A stretch of DNA of 64,000 nt from Takashimella koratensis (taxonomy: Eukaryota > Basidiomycota > Tremellomycetes > Trichosporonales > Tetragoniomycetaceae), in NCBI GenBank assembly GCA_003116875.1, contig BCKT01000011.1, positions 62,001-126,000 on the forward strand, given 5' to 3'. Positions within the stretch are counted from its first letter, which is position 1; every line of letters begins with the position of its first letter. The notes beneath the pieces are model-generated. The model was given only the letters and a program-made list of their open reading frames with translations. It had not been told where the DNA came from and did not search any database. The position numbers and the translations under genes were made by a program. Positions 53,534 to 63,223 of this stretch are shown here, piece by piece.

Positions 53534-55272
53534 ATGAAGGGCCGCTCCATGATCCGCGCAGCCCGTCTGCGAGCAGCTCCCCCGGCCCGCCCGCTCTCCA
53601 CCGCCTCAGTTCGATACCAGCAACAGTCCTCCTCTTCTTCCTCGTCCGGCGAGCAGCAGCAACAGCAGGGCCAGCAACAACAACAGCAGCAGCAGCAGCA
53701 GAAGAAGCAGCAGCGATCAGCGCCCGAGGACGACGGACCGCCCCAGTCACCTTTCAAAGTGTTTATGCGTGTCTTCAGGGAAGAGATTGATAAGAACCAG
53801 GCGTGGCAGAGCAACGTGAAGCAGCTCCAGGGTGACGTAGACAAACTTGCCGACAGCGCAGCGATGAAGCGTGCAAGGGAGACGTACGAGCGTATGAGGG
53901 TGAGTTGGATTATACTTTGTCCCACTCTTGCTGCTCTTTCCTGCCGCGATAACCCTCCACATATGCTGACACCTTCCTGTAGATCACCAACATGATGAAG
54001 GAGAACCCTCGGTTGCAAGCCGCCGTCGACGATCTTAAAAAGGCCGGGATCAATGTCTCGGACGCGGTGAACCGTGCGCTCGCCGACTCGGAGGTTCTCA
54101 AGGCTATCTCCCGAGCAAGCCAAGCGGTGGGACAGTTTACCGTCACCGCTACCCAGCCTGTCCGGGATACTGCGGCGTACAAGGCCGTTGCGGCGAGTCT
54201 GGAGGAGGCTTTCGAGGACACCACTGGGCGGTATAGTGGGTACGAGGAGAAGGAGGCCAGGAGGAAGAGGAGGGAGAAACGGGCAGCCAAAGCGGGAAAG
54301 AAGTCGCAGCGTATCAAGGAGAACCCGGAGTGAGTTGTAGGACTAGACGATTGAACGACTCGTGCATAACTGATCATTTTCTTTTCTTCATCCAGAGCCG
54401 GTGAAGCAATCGTGCTTTCAGACAAGCAACAGTCCGACCCGTCCTCTCGATTTTCTTTCATCACCTCTTCACCAGCTTACCAGCGCTGGCTCGAGACCTA
54501 CAACGAATCCGAGTCCCCCTTCGTCTCGACCCTTCGAAGTGTGACGCATACCGTCGGTGGCTGGTTTGAGGAGAACGAAACGGCGCGTGTGATCAGAGCG
54601 ATGCGTGAGATTGACCCCGATTTCAAGATGGAGGCGTTCACCCTTGAGTTGAGAGAGTACATCGTCCCCGAAGTGGTCGATGCGTACCTCAGCGCAGACA
54701 GGGAGTCGCTCAAGCAGTGGTGTGGCGAGGCGGTGAGTGCAGTGAAAGATGGTCCAGCCTGTTCAAAGTATCGTCTTGACGCCGGTGGCTCTGCAGACTT
54801 TCAACGTATTGTGGGCGACAATGGGGCAGTACGTGAAGAAGGGTCTCGTCTCCGACTCTCGCATCTTGGATTTGTCGAACGTCGAGGTGAGTCTTTGCTT
54901 CTCTTTTGGCTTTTGCTCGTCGTACATAGATATACCATTTACTGATCGGGCATCCCAGATCGCGTCTGGTAAACTGCTCGACAACGATGTCCCCGTCTGG
55001 GTCGTCTCCTTTGCGACCCAAGAAGTCCTCCTGTTCCGATCGGCCAAGACCGGCGAGGTCGTCGTGGGCACTGAGAACAGCGTAGAGCAATGTCGATACG
55101 CAATGGTCATCACTCGTGTTGCTGAAGACCTCGACAACGAGCTCACTAGTGGTTGGAAGATCGTCGAGGTGAGTCGCAGTTTGTTAGGAATGGGTCTTGG
55201 CAAGGGTGAGTGATACGATTGCTGACGGAATCGAAACAGATGGCAAGACGAGGGCAAAAAGGGTTCATGTAA
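53534..55272 (+). CDS. TIM44: Mitochondrial import motor subunit TIM44
   Basis: Peripheral protein of the inner-membrane TIM23 translocase that tethers mtHsp70. The presequence MKGRSMIRAARLRAAPPARP is Arg-rich with no acidic residues, a matrix-targeting signal. A Ser run and a Gln-rich run (from CAG/CAA codons) follow, before SPFKVFMRVFREEIDKNQAW, which is the start of the mature TIM44 helical region. Further blocks: RETYERMRITNMMKENPRLQ, VRDTAAYKAVAASLEEAFED, then the C-terminal Tim44 domain with SPAYQRWLETYNESESPFVS, ARVIRAMREIDPDFKMEAFT, VPEVVDAYLSADRESLKQWC and PVWVVSFATQEVLLFRSAKT. The last small exon adds MARRGQKGFM and TAA at 55270-55272. Seven exons. The length and motifs are full-size. 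The Gln run inside the N-terminus is unusual for this conserved import protein. Confidence 0.94.
53651..53711 (+). repeat. CAG/CAA repeat encoding poly-Gln in TIM44
   Basis: Consecutive CAG and CAA codons, broken by one Gly codon, give about 5 and then 10 Gln plus neighbouring Lys-Lys-Gln-Gln. It lies between the presequence and the first conserved helix. It is in frame and likely length-variable between strains. Confidence 0.8.
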
Positions 55273-55680
55273 AACACGTGGTCCAAGTCATAGATCAGTG
55301 TCATTTGCCGAGACCGTGTCGCCTTACAGACATGGCCTGCATCATACAAACCTTGCATGCAACACCATTCACAGCGGCGTCAAAGAGGACTAGATATGCA
55401 AGAGCACGGCGACCATGTTGAACGGAGAGAAGGGTAAAGGCAGGTTTATGATGATTTGGACTGGTGGCAGTCCGTGGGTGGGTCATACCAACGAACAAAA
55501 CCGGTAGCATCGTCGATCGAGCTAACGCTATGAGTGATATCTGTGGAATGAGAGTGGAGTATGTGTTCTTGGAGCATATGAGAGGGATGAATGAGGTCAG
55601 TCGAGGACTGGTAGAAACAAGGCACATAACCAGAGCTATGAAGCGTAAGATCTCGGCAGTGGGGACAGGGCGTGTTCCTC
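55273..55680. other. Convergent intergenic region
   Basis: About 400 bp between the TIM44 stop and the stop of a minus-strand orphan. It should contain both 3' UTRs. No additional gene is supported. Confidence 0.5.
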
Positions 55681-56874
55681 TTACATCCCTCCAAATACAT
55701 TGCCAAATCGGCGACGGGACCGAGATAGCGGAGTTGACACATCAATGCCCGAGTCGTTGTCCGAGTCGTCCCATTCTAAGTAGTCCTTCCAGGTCTCTAC
55801 GACAGTGGGTTCCATCACGCTCTCCCACTCTGAGAACCAGTTCTCTTCTTCCTCATCGTCCAGATCCTTAAAGTTAACCACGTAATCCTCCAAGTTCGCG
55901 TCGTCCTGAATATGGTAATCCAGGTTTCCCCAATCGTCTTTCCACATGACGACCTTGGACAAACCTTCCGAGATTATCTGAACTGCGGTTTGTTCATCCT
56001 GAGCGAAGGGCACTTCGAACCAGTCATTCGTCTGGCCGCTCATATCCGGTAGAAGGCCGAATGTCACTCCGTCGTTTTCCCAAGCTGGATACGCCTCGTC
56101 CAAGTTGGTCACCCAGTCGTCGGGTTCAGAGTTCACCCCGAATAGCTTCGACAGTCTTCTTCCCAAGCGGGGTCTCGATCGCTGTGCGAATTGGCTCTCA
56201 ACGGTCGTGTTAGATGGGGCCGTTGAGTTGGCAAATGTGGAGCGCCTGCCCCTCCTGCTGGTGCCGAAGCCGCTCCCTCTGTTGGTACCAAACCTGCCGC
56301 TTCGGGTGGTGCCGAACCCACTAGCCGTGGTGGTCATTTGTCGTCGGAACCTAGAAGGATTTGATTTCGCATTGGTAAAGATTTCGGCGTCCTCCGGGTA
56401 GCGTTCCCTCATGACATCCATGAAGAGCTCCGACTCTACTCCTTCAAGCCCCTTGAAAGAGTCCAAGATGCTGGTGATCCGTTTCTTAGCGTCGTGGTAA
56501 AACTTCTCCTGCTGTTGCCGATCCGGGAAGTCGGTGATTGAGACATCGGGATTGGGGGCAATAGAGCCTCGAACGGGCCAGAAGAGGTCTCTGAGGTAAA
56601 TGGTCAGCGGACAACATGCACTGGTGGCGACAAGCGCAGAATTATGGCTCAGAAAATTTGTAGAGAGACAAACTCACTGGCCTTGAGCGTTTTTTGTGCC
56701 CGTGAACAATTTGTACGTAGGCTCATTGGGCCCGGGACGGAAGCTGCGAGTTGCTTGGGCGGTCTGAGTGGCTTGGCTATTGGCAGTGCTGAAGCGCGTC
56801 TGCCCTCCAGGGTTCAGGATGGATCCCAAACCATTCGAGTTGAACGTCGGCTGACGCGAGAACATCGATGTCAT
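55681..56874 (-). CDS. Orphan family member A (paralogue of the gene at 58.2 kb)
   Basis: Unrecognised protein of about 350 residues in two exons. N-terminus MTSMFSRQPTFNSNGLGSIL, a disordered part, then DLFWPVRGSIAPNPD after an intron at about 56590-56680. Helical segment DRQQQEKFYHDAKKRITSIL and GVESELFMDVMRERYPEDAE. Next is an Arg/Gly/Ser/Phe-rich linker (RSGRFGTNRGSGFGTSRRGR). The C-terminal acidic domain has NDWFEVPFAQDEQTAVQIIS, LSKVVMWKDDWGNLDYHIQD and DANLEDYVVNFKDLDDEEEE, ending with a basic SRSRRRFGNVFGGM. The same order (helical part, R/G/S linker, acidic F-x-VPF...VVM...DY-V domain, basic tail) is present in the gene at 58202-59359. A 5'-UTR intron (56886-57020, GTAAGT...GCAG) ends 11 nt before the ATG. 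No membrane helix or signal peptide. Function unknown; an RNA- or acidic-partner-binding role for the RG linker would be guesswork. Confidence 0.65.
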
Positions 56875-56885
56875 GTTGCACCAGG

Positions 56886-57020
56886 CTGCATAAAGTCAGC
56901 GAACCAATTACGAAGCTCTGTCTCCCAACGTCGTCCTGCCATCACAGCTTTCTGTGTCAATTGGGGAAGCTCCCACCGGTGGGATACGCGGGGTGACACC
57001 GAGAGGGGTTGATGACTTAC
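56886..57020 (-). other. 5'-UTR intron of orphan A
   Basis: Minus-strand GTAAGT donor at 57015-57020, CTGAC-like branch sequence close to the acceptor, and CAG ending at 56886. It lies just before the ATG, and the paralogue has a matching leader intron (59384-59429). Confidence 0.6.
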
Positions 57021-57169
57021 CTTGTTATCAGTGGAATGAAGTTGTGTAAAACGTCGCTGTGTGAGGGTGTGTGTGATTGAGTGAGTGAGTGGTTGTTGGG
57101 TGAATTGGGCGGATGGTGGTTGTGATAAGTGAAGGGTGGTGAAGAGGTAAACGAAGTGGCAAGAGGGAA

Positions 57170-57187
57170 NNGGGGGGGGGGGGGGGG
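57170..57187. repeat. Poly-G tract with two undetermined bases
   Basis: Two N bases followed by 16 G on plus (poly-C on the coding strand of the downstream gene). The Ns show the tract length was not resolved in the assembly. It lies about 300 bp upstream of orphan A. Confidence 0.9.
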
Positions 57188-58201
57188 TAGAGCAGATCTA
57201 AATACCTTCTAACCCTCGCTAGACCTCGAAAACCCACCCTGCCATTGCTGTAAGTGCAAGGCAACACACGTCTCGGGATCAGAGTACCAAGGAATGTCAA
57301 AGGATCTGGCGTAGGATCTGAGCGGCTTTGACTGTAGATGACAGAAAGGATGTCTCACGGAGTGCGTTTGGACTGTGATAGTGGGAAACGTTGGAGATCG
57401 GGTTTATCCAAAGTGGCGGGTACTGCACAATGGGCGAGGCTTGGTGTACAGTATCTGTACACATGGCGTTTGAGAGGGGGAAATGGGAAAGGTGGAGAGG
57501 AGTGGGTGATGAAAGGGGCCGATGGCTGTAAGTGTAAGAGAGTTGTTAGAGGGAGAAATGCAAAGGACGTCGAGGATGAAAGGGTGGGCGGAGCAGCGTT
57601 GCAAGTGGGTATGGACATGAACGAGTGCATCAAGATCAGTCGAGTGGAGTGGAGGGTGGGTGTCTACAAGTGAGAGCGTCATTGAGGGGAGCGAGGGAAG
57701 ACAGTGGAAAGGGGGAAAAAGAGGAGGAGGGATATGGAGGTGACGCTGAACGATAGGAGCGGATAGTGCGGTTGGAATGGGAGTGAATGGCAAGGTATCA
57801 AAGCAGGCAATGGTGGAGTTTGGAGTTGCGGTAATGGGAGAATACGTGGACACAAGATGGGGAGGGTGGATGTGTACACAAGAGTTGAAAAGAGTTGAGA
57901 AGCGGGAGTATCGAACTTGAATGAACGTGGGAAACGGGGATGAATGTACAGAGGAGGATCGTTTTGTGAAGTAGAGGTAGGGTAGAAGGGATGTCGAAAG
58001 CGGATGCAGACGATAGGTAGAGTCATCTGATCGAGTCGTCGCACCGGAACAGATTCGAGGTCGGGTTGTCGTAGAACGAGTCGAGAGTGGGAGGATAGGT
58101 CAGGGTAGACATTCGAGAGAAAGGTTCGCACTCAAGAGGAGCAGGTGCGAGAAGATTGCGGTGGAGGATGTAGGCGTAGGTTTGGCGACACGTCGTTTGT
58201 T
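57188..58201. other. Region between orphan genes A and B
   Basis: About 1 kb upstream of A and downstream of B. Open frames on minus (e.g. 57679-58131) are Pro/Leu/Ser-rich and hydrophobic, as expected from translated CT-rich leader DNA. No gene is supported. Confidence 0.45.
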
Positions 58202-59359
58202 TTAACGCCAGCCTCTTGTTGACCTTCTGGAAAAGGCGTCGCTGATCCTCGACGACATATCGCTGATGAACCTTCTCCCTCGCTCCATGTATCCATCGTC
58301 AAATGTTCCGATCGCGTGCATTGTGTCTTCGTCATCATTGCCGAATTCTTCCCACATGGCATCCCATTCGTCGAGGACATAGGACGGTGGCCTCGAGACG
58401 AGATAATCTGAAAGTGCGTTGTCCTCGTCCGCATAGACAGACAAACCGGTATCTGGGGTGCCAAACATCACAACAGTCTCATCTGTTTGATCGAGCAGGT
58501 CTTCTGCGTCCTCCCAAGTATCAACAAAGGGAACTTTGAACGCCACGTTGTCGCGGTCGGGAAGCGTCACCCAGCCCGTCCGGATCGGTATTTCGTTGCC
58601 ACAGTCGTCTGTGATGGGGTCGCCGTCTTCATTCTCCATTGAGCTGTACCCAGAGTCGCTGTCTTCCTCGGTCCCGCGCCTACGGGAGAGGGAACGCATC
58701 CTTCTGGATGGCGCTCGCGATGGAGAAGACCAGCCGCCCCTCGTGGTGGCTGAAGCTGACTGCGTCCTCCTTGATCCAAACATTGATCGTCCCCTGGAGG
58801 TGCGAAACGACGATCGCGACCGCCCACGCGACCTCCCACGCGACCGAGTTTCCACAAATTCGCGAAAGAGTTTGGGCATCTTTGCTTCAAGAAGCTCGAG
58901 CATTGTTTCTTCGGCAAAACCTGCATCGTCTGTCATGAGGTAGTCCGTGACTTGATTCAATCGGGTTTTCGCGAACCACCTTAGCCGGTCGATCTTACCG
59001 GGCTCCAAGTCCCAGTTTTCCACGTGTTGCTTTGTGATTCCGTCGAAAGCGACTAGAGTGGCCGTCGGAAGCCCACTGATGGACAGGGAAGACACGAAGA
59101 TCAGCAAACGTGCTTGCAGTCTGTCTGATGCAAACTCAACACCAAAATCGAGGAAGAAGGATTTGATGGAGACTAGAACGGTAAGAGAATGAAACAAACA
59201 CACGTACTCGGCGGGAGGCCTTCCTGACCGGTTCGTAGTTGTTTGCGGTTGGATGTGACTTCTTCGCTGGTTGATCTGTCGCTGAAGTTCGTCCAGTTCG
59301 GCAACACTCATGTTTGAAGGGGCCGTGGCAACCGGACGTTGCCAGGGATAGTAGGTCAT
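58202..59359 (-). CDS. Orphan family member B (paralogue of the gene at 55.7 kb)
   Basis: Unrecognised protein with the same layout as orphan A. N-terminus MTYYPWQRPVATAPSNMSVA with a helix ELDELQRQINQRRSH. Helical part: IDRLRWFAKTRLNQVTDYLM and EETMLELLEAKMPKLFREFV. Arg/Ser/Gly linker RSRGRSRGRSRSSFRTSRGR with SMFGSRRTQSAS. C-terminal acidic domain: RTGWVTLPDRDNVAFKVPFV, EDAEDLLDQTDETVVMFGTP, YADEDNALSDYLVSRPPSYV and LDEWDAMWEEFGNDDEDTM, then a basic tail RRSTRGWR. Aligned with A the shared pattern is F-[EK]-VPF, then VVM-[WF], then D-A/N-L-x-DY-[VL]-V. Between 59207 and 59076 a 132-nt segment with GTACGT...CAG has no stop and a multiple-of-three length, so it may be an intron; the next exon would then begin where A's second exon begins. 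A leader intron sits at 59384-59429. Confidence 0.65.
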   Translation of the reverse strand: MTYYPWQRPVATAPSNMSVAELDELQRQINQRRSHIQPQTTTNRSGRPPAEYVCLFHSLTVLVSIKSFFLDFGVEFASDRLQARLLIFVSSLSISGLPTATLVAFDGITKQHVENWDLEPGKIDRLRWFAKTRLNQVTDYLMTDDAGFAEETMLELLEAKMPKLFREFVETRSRGRSRGRSRSSFRTSRGRSMFGSRRTQSASATTRGGWSSPSRAPSRRMRSLSRRRGTEEDSDSGYSSMENEDGDPITDDCGNEIPIRTGWVTLPDRDNVAFKVPFVDTWEDAEDLLDQTDETVVMFGTPDTGLSVYADEDNALSDYLVSRPPSYVLDEWDAMWEEFGNDDEDTMHAIGTFDDGYMERGRRFISDMSSRISDAFSRRSTRGWR

Positions 59360-60453
59360 GCTTGTGTTTGGGGAATAAAGCAGCTACACAGCACTCGATA
59401 GTCAGCCACATCGAAAAGTTCCCACTTACGTGATTCGGATGGCCTTTTGTGGAGGCAGCTTTGGCGCGCGATCGACGATGAGGCAACTGTCAAACGAGAC
59501 TGTGGCAAATGGACTGGGTGGGTGAAAAGTCGGATGCTGAGGAGGACCGTAGGGAGTAGAGAGGACCAGGGGGGGGGGGGGGGGGGGGGGGGGGGAGGTG
59601 TAGGACAGGCGAGGGCCGAGTGGAGAAGAAGAAGAGCCAGAGGAGTTGTGACCAATGTGGTTTGTACGTGCGTGTAGTCGGGGCGGTGTGGGTTGATTTG
59701 CGAGTTGTGAAGTAGGGTGAGGAGTAATGGGGAAAACGAAGAAGAGAGGGGGAGAATTGAAAGGCTTTTATCTCTTCCCAAACCTGCTTTTGACCCCCAA
59801 CCTCACCCGCCCCACAGTTGAATGACTCATGAAAAACTTTTTCGCTCCACTCGCAGAACCAAGGATCATCAAAGGATGAGGCAGGACACCAGAGGGAGTC
59901 GGACCTTCGTATAGCAGAAAGGACGGATTATCGAACGCGTTTGAAGTTTAGTAGGAGGAGGAAGAGCAGAGATCTACGTAATCAGAGGGGAGGCAGGAGG
60001 AGGTCGGGGAGCTACTGACGTGCGCATGACTGCTCATGGCTTGAGGATGTGATACGGGTTGGCGTCTTCGAACACGCAAGACATGGTCTCTGCTCCACCA
60101 CCCCTCAAGGGGGAGTAGATCGAACTTGAAAGGATTGGGCACCACCTGAAGCGAACACTTGCATGCTTCATCGACCGAGGGTCGAGAGTCGCAGGAGAGC
60201 AGTGGAGAAGTCCAGGGGGAACGCGACCGTCACAGAATGCGACAAGGGAGAGAGAGAGAGAGAGAGATTTGCGTTCATCTGAATCTGAATAGTGAATCTG
60301 AATAGAGAGTAAGAGAATTTCTTCGGACCAAGCATGAAAAGTTCTTCAGTCAAGTATGAAAGAGTGCAGCAGAAAATCCCTGTCAAGACGTGGAGTCGTT
60401 GTCGTGGACGCGCAACGAGAAAGTTACACCCCCGAGAAGCAGGAATGACCTCA
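59360..60453. other. Region between orphan genes B and C
   Basis: About 1.1 kb. The part next to B holds its leader intron and the G27 tract; a GAGAGA repeat occurs at 60246-60268 and a short GAATCTGAATAGT duplication at 60280-60305. No separate gene is supported. Confidence 0.45.
59569..59595. repeat. Poly-G tract (27 nt)
   Basis: Uninterrupted G27 on plus, i.e. C27 on the coding strand about 210 bp upstream of orphan B. Long enough to form a G-quadruplex on the plus strand and to be miscounted in sequencing. Confidence 0.92.
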
Positions 60454-61739
60454 TTAGTACCTTTGAGAAAATTGAGACCAATGGTTTGTGCGAGCGACTT
60501 GCGAAAACGACGGGACCGAGCGTTCCGTCCTCGCTTGGTGAGGGTTTCGGAGAATGCTGCGCCCGCTATCGGCGTCATCCTCCCAAGGGTTTGTACGCTC
60601 CTCCCAAGTCGCAGAAGTGTCGGCCGGGGAAGACGTATAGAGCCCTCGCAACTTGGTATGGTCGAGCTCGACGTCGGGGGGCCTGTGCCAGTCGGACTGG
60701 AAGGAGCAGGGAGTCCGCAGCCCAGAGGAGTCGGGCGAGGGGGTGGCAGCTTGGGTGTCACACTGCGATGACGCCGGGGGTGGCTCGAGCACCGTGAAAG
60801 TCTGAGGAGGAGAGACTGGCTTGCGACAGTCATCGACCAAGCTGAAAGCGTCCAGGACAAACCCCTCGAATCTGTCTTGCATGCCCTTCAGCTTGGCGTG
60901 GAGGAACTGGGTGGTGCGGAAGTTGTAGCCTTTCAGGGAGCTGGTGAGGTCGATGAGCTCATTGAGATGGGCATGAGCGTCATTGCACCTGCGTGATATG
61001 TTGTGAAACCCTCCCCAGTCGGCGAGTGTCTGAGCTTGGCGGACGGTTGTCGTCGTCAGGGGGATCGGAGTGGGGGCCGAGCCTCCTTGAGTTGTGCGAG
61101 GGTTCAGCTGGTGAGACAGCTGAAGGATGGCTTGGCAGTCTTCGTTGACGAGTTCGTCGGCCCGTGCCTTGGTCAGACGGAAATCTTTGTGGAGAGTGTG
61201 CAGCCCTGCACAAAGCTTGTTAAACGTGCGCAGGACCTCAGCGTCGACGGAGACGATCGACGCTTTGCCCTCCGGGGTGCGTTCAATGGTGATGTGGGGC
61301 TTGCACCATTCTTCGATGGCGAGGAGAGACCGCTGCACGCCGCGAAGGACGAAGTCGATTTCATCGATCCCCTTCCTCGTGAGGTCTTCGAGATTGGGTC
61401 GGACGGAGAAATGGGTGTCGGCGCAGGTCCCGGTTTGCCAGCGTGTGTCGCCGTTGGTGGGGGGAGGGCAGAAGCGCGGACGTAGCCGTGCGGGTAAGAG
61501 CTGGGGCAGGCGTTGCCGCTGATCGTTGGGTGTTCGTTGGTGCGGGCGGCCCGGTATCGGCTGGAGCGGGGGTCTGAGTAGGCGTTGGGGAGGCTGTGGT
61601 TGGTACCGTCGTAGTAACCGTCAGTCATATGGGTGGCAAAATGCGGAGTAGGGCCGCTGGGGTAAGAGAGGTTCGGTTCACGAGCTGTGGAGTTGTGCGT
61701 GTATCTCTGGTATGCCAGAAGGGGAGGGGGTAGCGAGTT
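60454..61739 (-). CDS. Orphan C, interrupted by a one-base slip in a G6 run
   Basis: Unrecognised. Coding signal enters after CTAAC and ACAG at about 61740 and reads NSLPPPLLAYQRYTHNSTAR, EPNLSYPSGPTPHFATHMTD, then GYYDGTNHSLPNAYSDPRSS. The ATG at 61628 (MTDG) lies in this frame. Near ACPSSYPHGYVRASALPP the frame degrades, and the sensible sequence continues in another frame as PTNGDTRWQTGTCADTHFSV, RPNLEDLTRKGIDEIDFVLR, VQRSLLAIEEWCKPHITIER. The switch falls at a six-C run (G6 on plus, 61459-61464); no GT-AG pair explains it. The rest is helical: TFNKLCAGLHTLHKDFRLTK, HAHLNELIDLTSSLKGYNFR, RFEGFVLDAFSLVDDCRK, then a Ser/Pro-rich tail ending HWSQFSQRY. Either an assembly indel or a real frameshift. 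The 5' exons are unresolved. Confidence 0.5.
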
Positions 61740-61919
61740 CTGTTCACCATGTTGTTGTTAGAGAACGAGGTCGTGGGTATGGGCTGAAGAATGTGGGTGT
61801 GAGGCGGTCGACTCATGGTGTTATGTCAGGGAAGGGGGTGGCGAGGGGACCGGGGGCGTGGTTTAAGTACACTCGGGAGGAAGAGGGGAGACAGGGAAGG
61901 GAGGAAGGGGGAGGGAGCT

Positions 61920-62073
61920 GAGAGTTGACGTGATCGATCTGAGGTGGAAGGGTGGAAAGACCTCGGTCGAAGGCGGAGAGAGCCACTGAGGAAGGGCGAG
62001 AGAAGGGAGGGGGAGGGGGAAGAGAGTTGACGCGATCGATCTGAGATGAAAGGATCGAAAGACGTCGGTCGAG
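61920..62073. repeat. Imperfect tandem duplication, 102-bp period
   Basis: AGAGTTGACGTGATCGATCT near 61921 recurs as AGAGTTGACGCGATCGATCT near 62023, each followed by a related GAGRTGRAAGGR...GACCTCGGTCGA/GACGTCGGTCGA segment. The offset is 102 bp (34 codons), and minus-strand frames repeat SDRSRQLSSPSP / SDRSRQLSAPSP. It sits in the leader or first intron/exon of orphan C; whether it is translated is not clear. Confidence 0.75.
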
Positions 62074-62404
62074 CTGTTGGAGCCAACTTCACCCCTTTTC
62101 GTTTGAGCAACCTCACCTAGTGCCACCACACTTACTTGAGGTCGGACTCGGTCGAAGGCAGCATGGAGCGCGCTTTGTACATGCGTAGAAGCGATACACA
62201 AGTACATAGGCTAGTCAAAAAAAGGATACTTCTGGAGAACCGGCTTTGGAAGACGACGGCAAGGAGGGGTGGGCTGCGAGCAGACGGGAGGCATTCTGGT
62301 GGTACAAGGTTGCTACCCCTCGTCACGTCGCGGAAAGGACCCAGAATCTGGATTGGCAGAAGGGAAAGGGATGTTCAGCAGCTCGCTTATCCACCGCAAC
62401 CATC

Positions 62405-62833
62405 TCATGTGACCTCCCATCGATGGCCAGGCACGCCCGGAGCGGTCGCGCAGCTGGTTGGCCCGTTCCCCCTCGGCTCGTCGGGTGCTGAACCGCTCCT
62501 GGATTTCTCCGAACGAGAGAGGAAGGTGGTAGGAGCGGCTGGCGGCGCATCAGTGTCGTCTCCGCGACGTGAGAAGGGTCCAAGGCGGCTGCGAGCATCC
62601 CTGTCTCTGGAAGACGAGTGTTCAAGCTCACGAGGGCAACGAGACCAGGTTTGGGTGGTGGACGGAATCGTGGGTCGAGTGTTGGTGTCGGACGAGGAGG
62701 GAAGAGGGAGGGGCTGAGACGAAAATCGAGTGTAGTCGCTGAGCGGGCGAGTAAAGCGTCCCTCCGAGTTGAGATCGAGTCTGGTAGCCTGAGCCCCAGA
62801 GGCAAAGACAGAGGAAGGAGTGGAGGAAGACAT
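62405..62833 (-). CDS. Orphan D, short Ser/Arg/Pro-rich protein
   Basis: Open frame of 142 codons from MSSSTPSSVFASGAQATRLD. Composition is Ser, Arg, Pro and Thr-rich with SRDRDARSRLGPFSRRGDDT and no membrane helix; it ends PGVPGHRWEVT. It looks disordered. It may be a complete small gene or the first exon of a larger gene extending toward orphan C; no strong donor was found at its end. No family is recognised. Confidence 0.35.
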   Translation of the reverse strand: MSSSTPSSVFASGAQATRLDLNSEGRFTRPLSDYTRFSSQPLPLPSSSDTNTRPTIPSTTQTWSRCPRELEHSSSRDRDARSRLGPFSRRGDDTDAPPAAPTTFLSRSEKSRSGSAPDEPRGNGPTSCATAPGVPGHRWEVT

Positions 62834-63223
62834 TGTATCCTGGAATGCAGAGCGAGACAGGGAAGGAAATGAGATCCGTAGGGGGATGGTTGTTAAATAC
62901 GTAGCGAAGGGTCTAGGAGAAGGTCGGCGAGTCTCCCACACCCCGTGTGCTACTGCAGGGTTTGGAGCTGAATCGAAGGCCGTGGATATGACGTGCTACC
63001 TTGCCTTCCAGAGCCACAGTGCCAAGCAGGACAGGTGGGGCTAGGTGAATGTGATGCAACCCGCTGCAGCTCAAAGGATGTACTGGACCAAGGGAGGACA
63101 GGTGGAGCGTAGTTTCGGACTAGTTATGCGACAGATCACGACATGAGTATCCACAAGCTGCACGAAACGATGCATATGGGGAAAATCAGCACTAGTACGA
63201 GTCCAACCCGGCAGGTGCGCCTC

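Noticed and set aside
57679..58131. 150-codon minus-strand frame between orphans A and B
   Set aside because: Pro/Leu/Ser/Phe-rich from CT-rich DNA, no splice signals or recognisable motif; more likely promoter or leader of orphan A.
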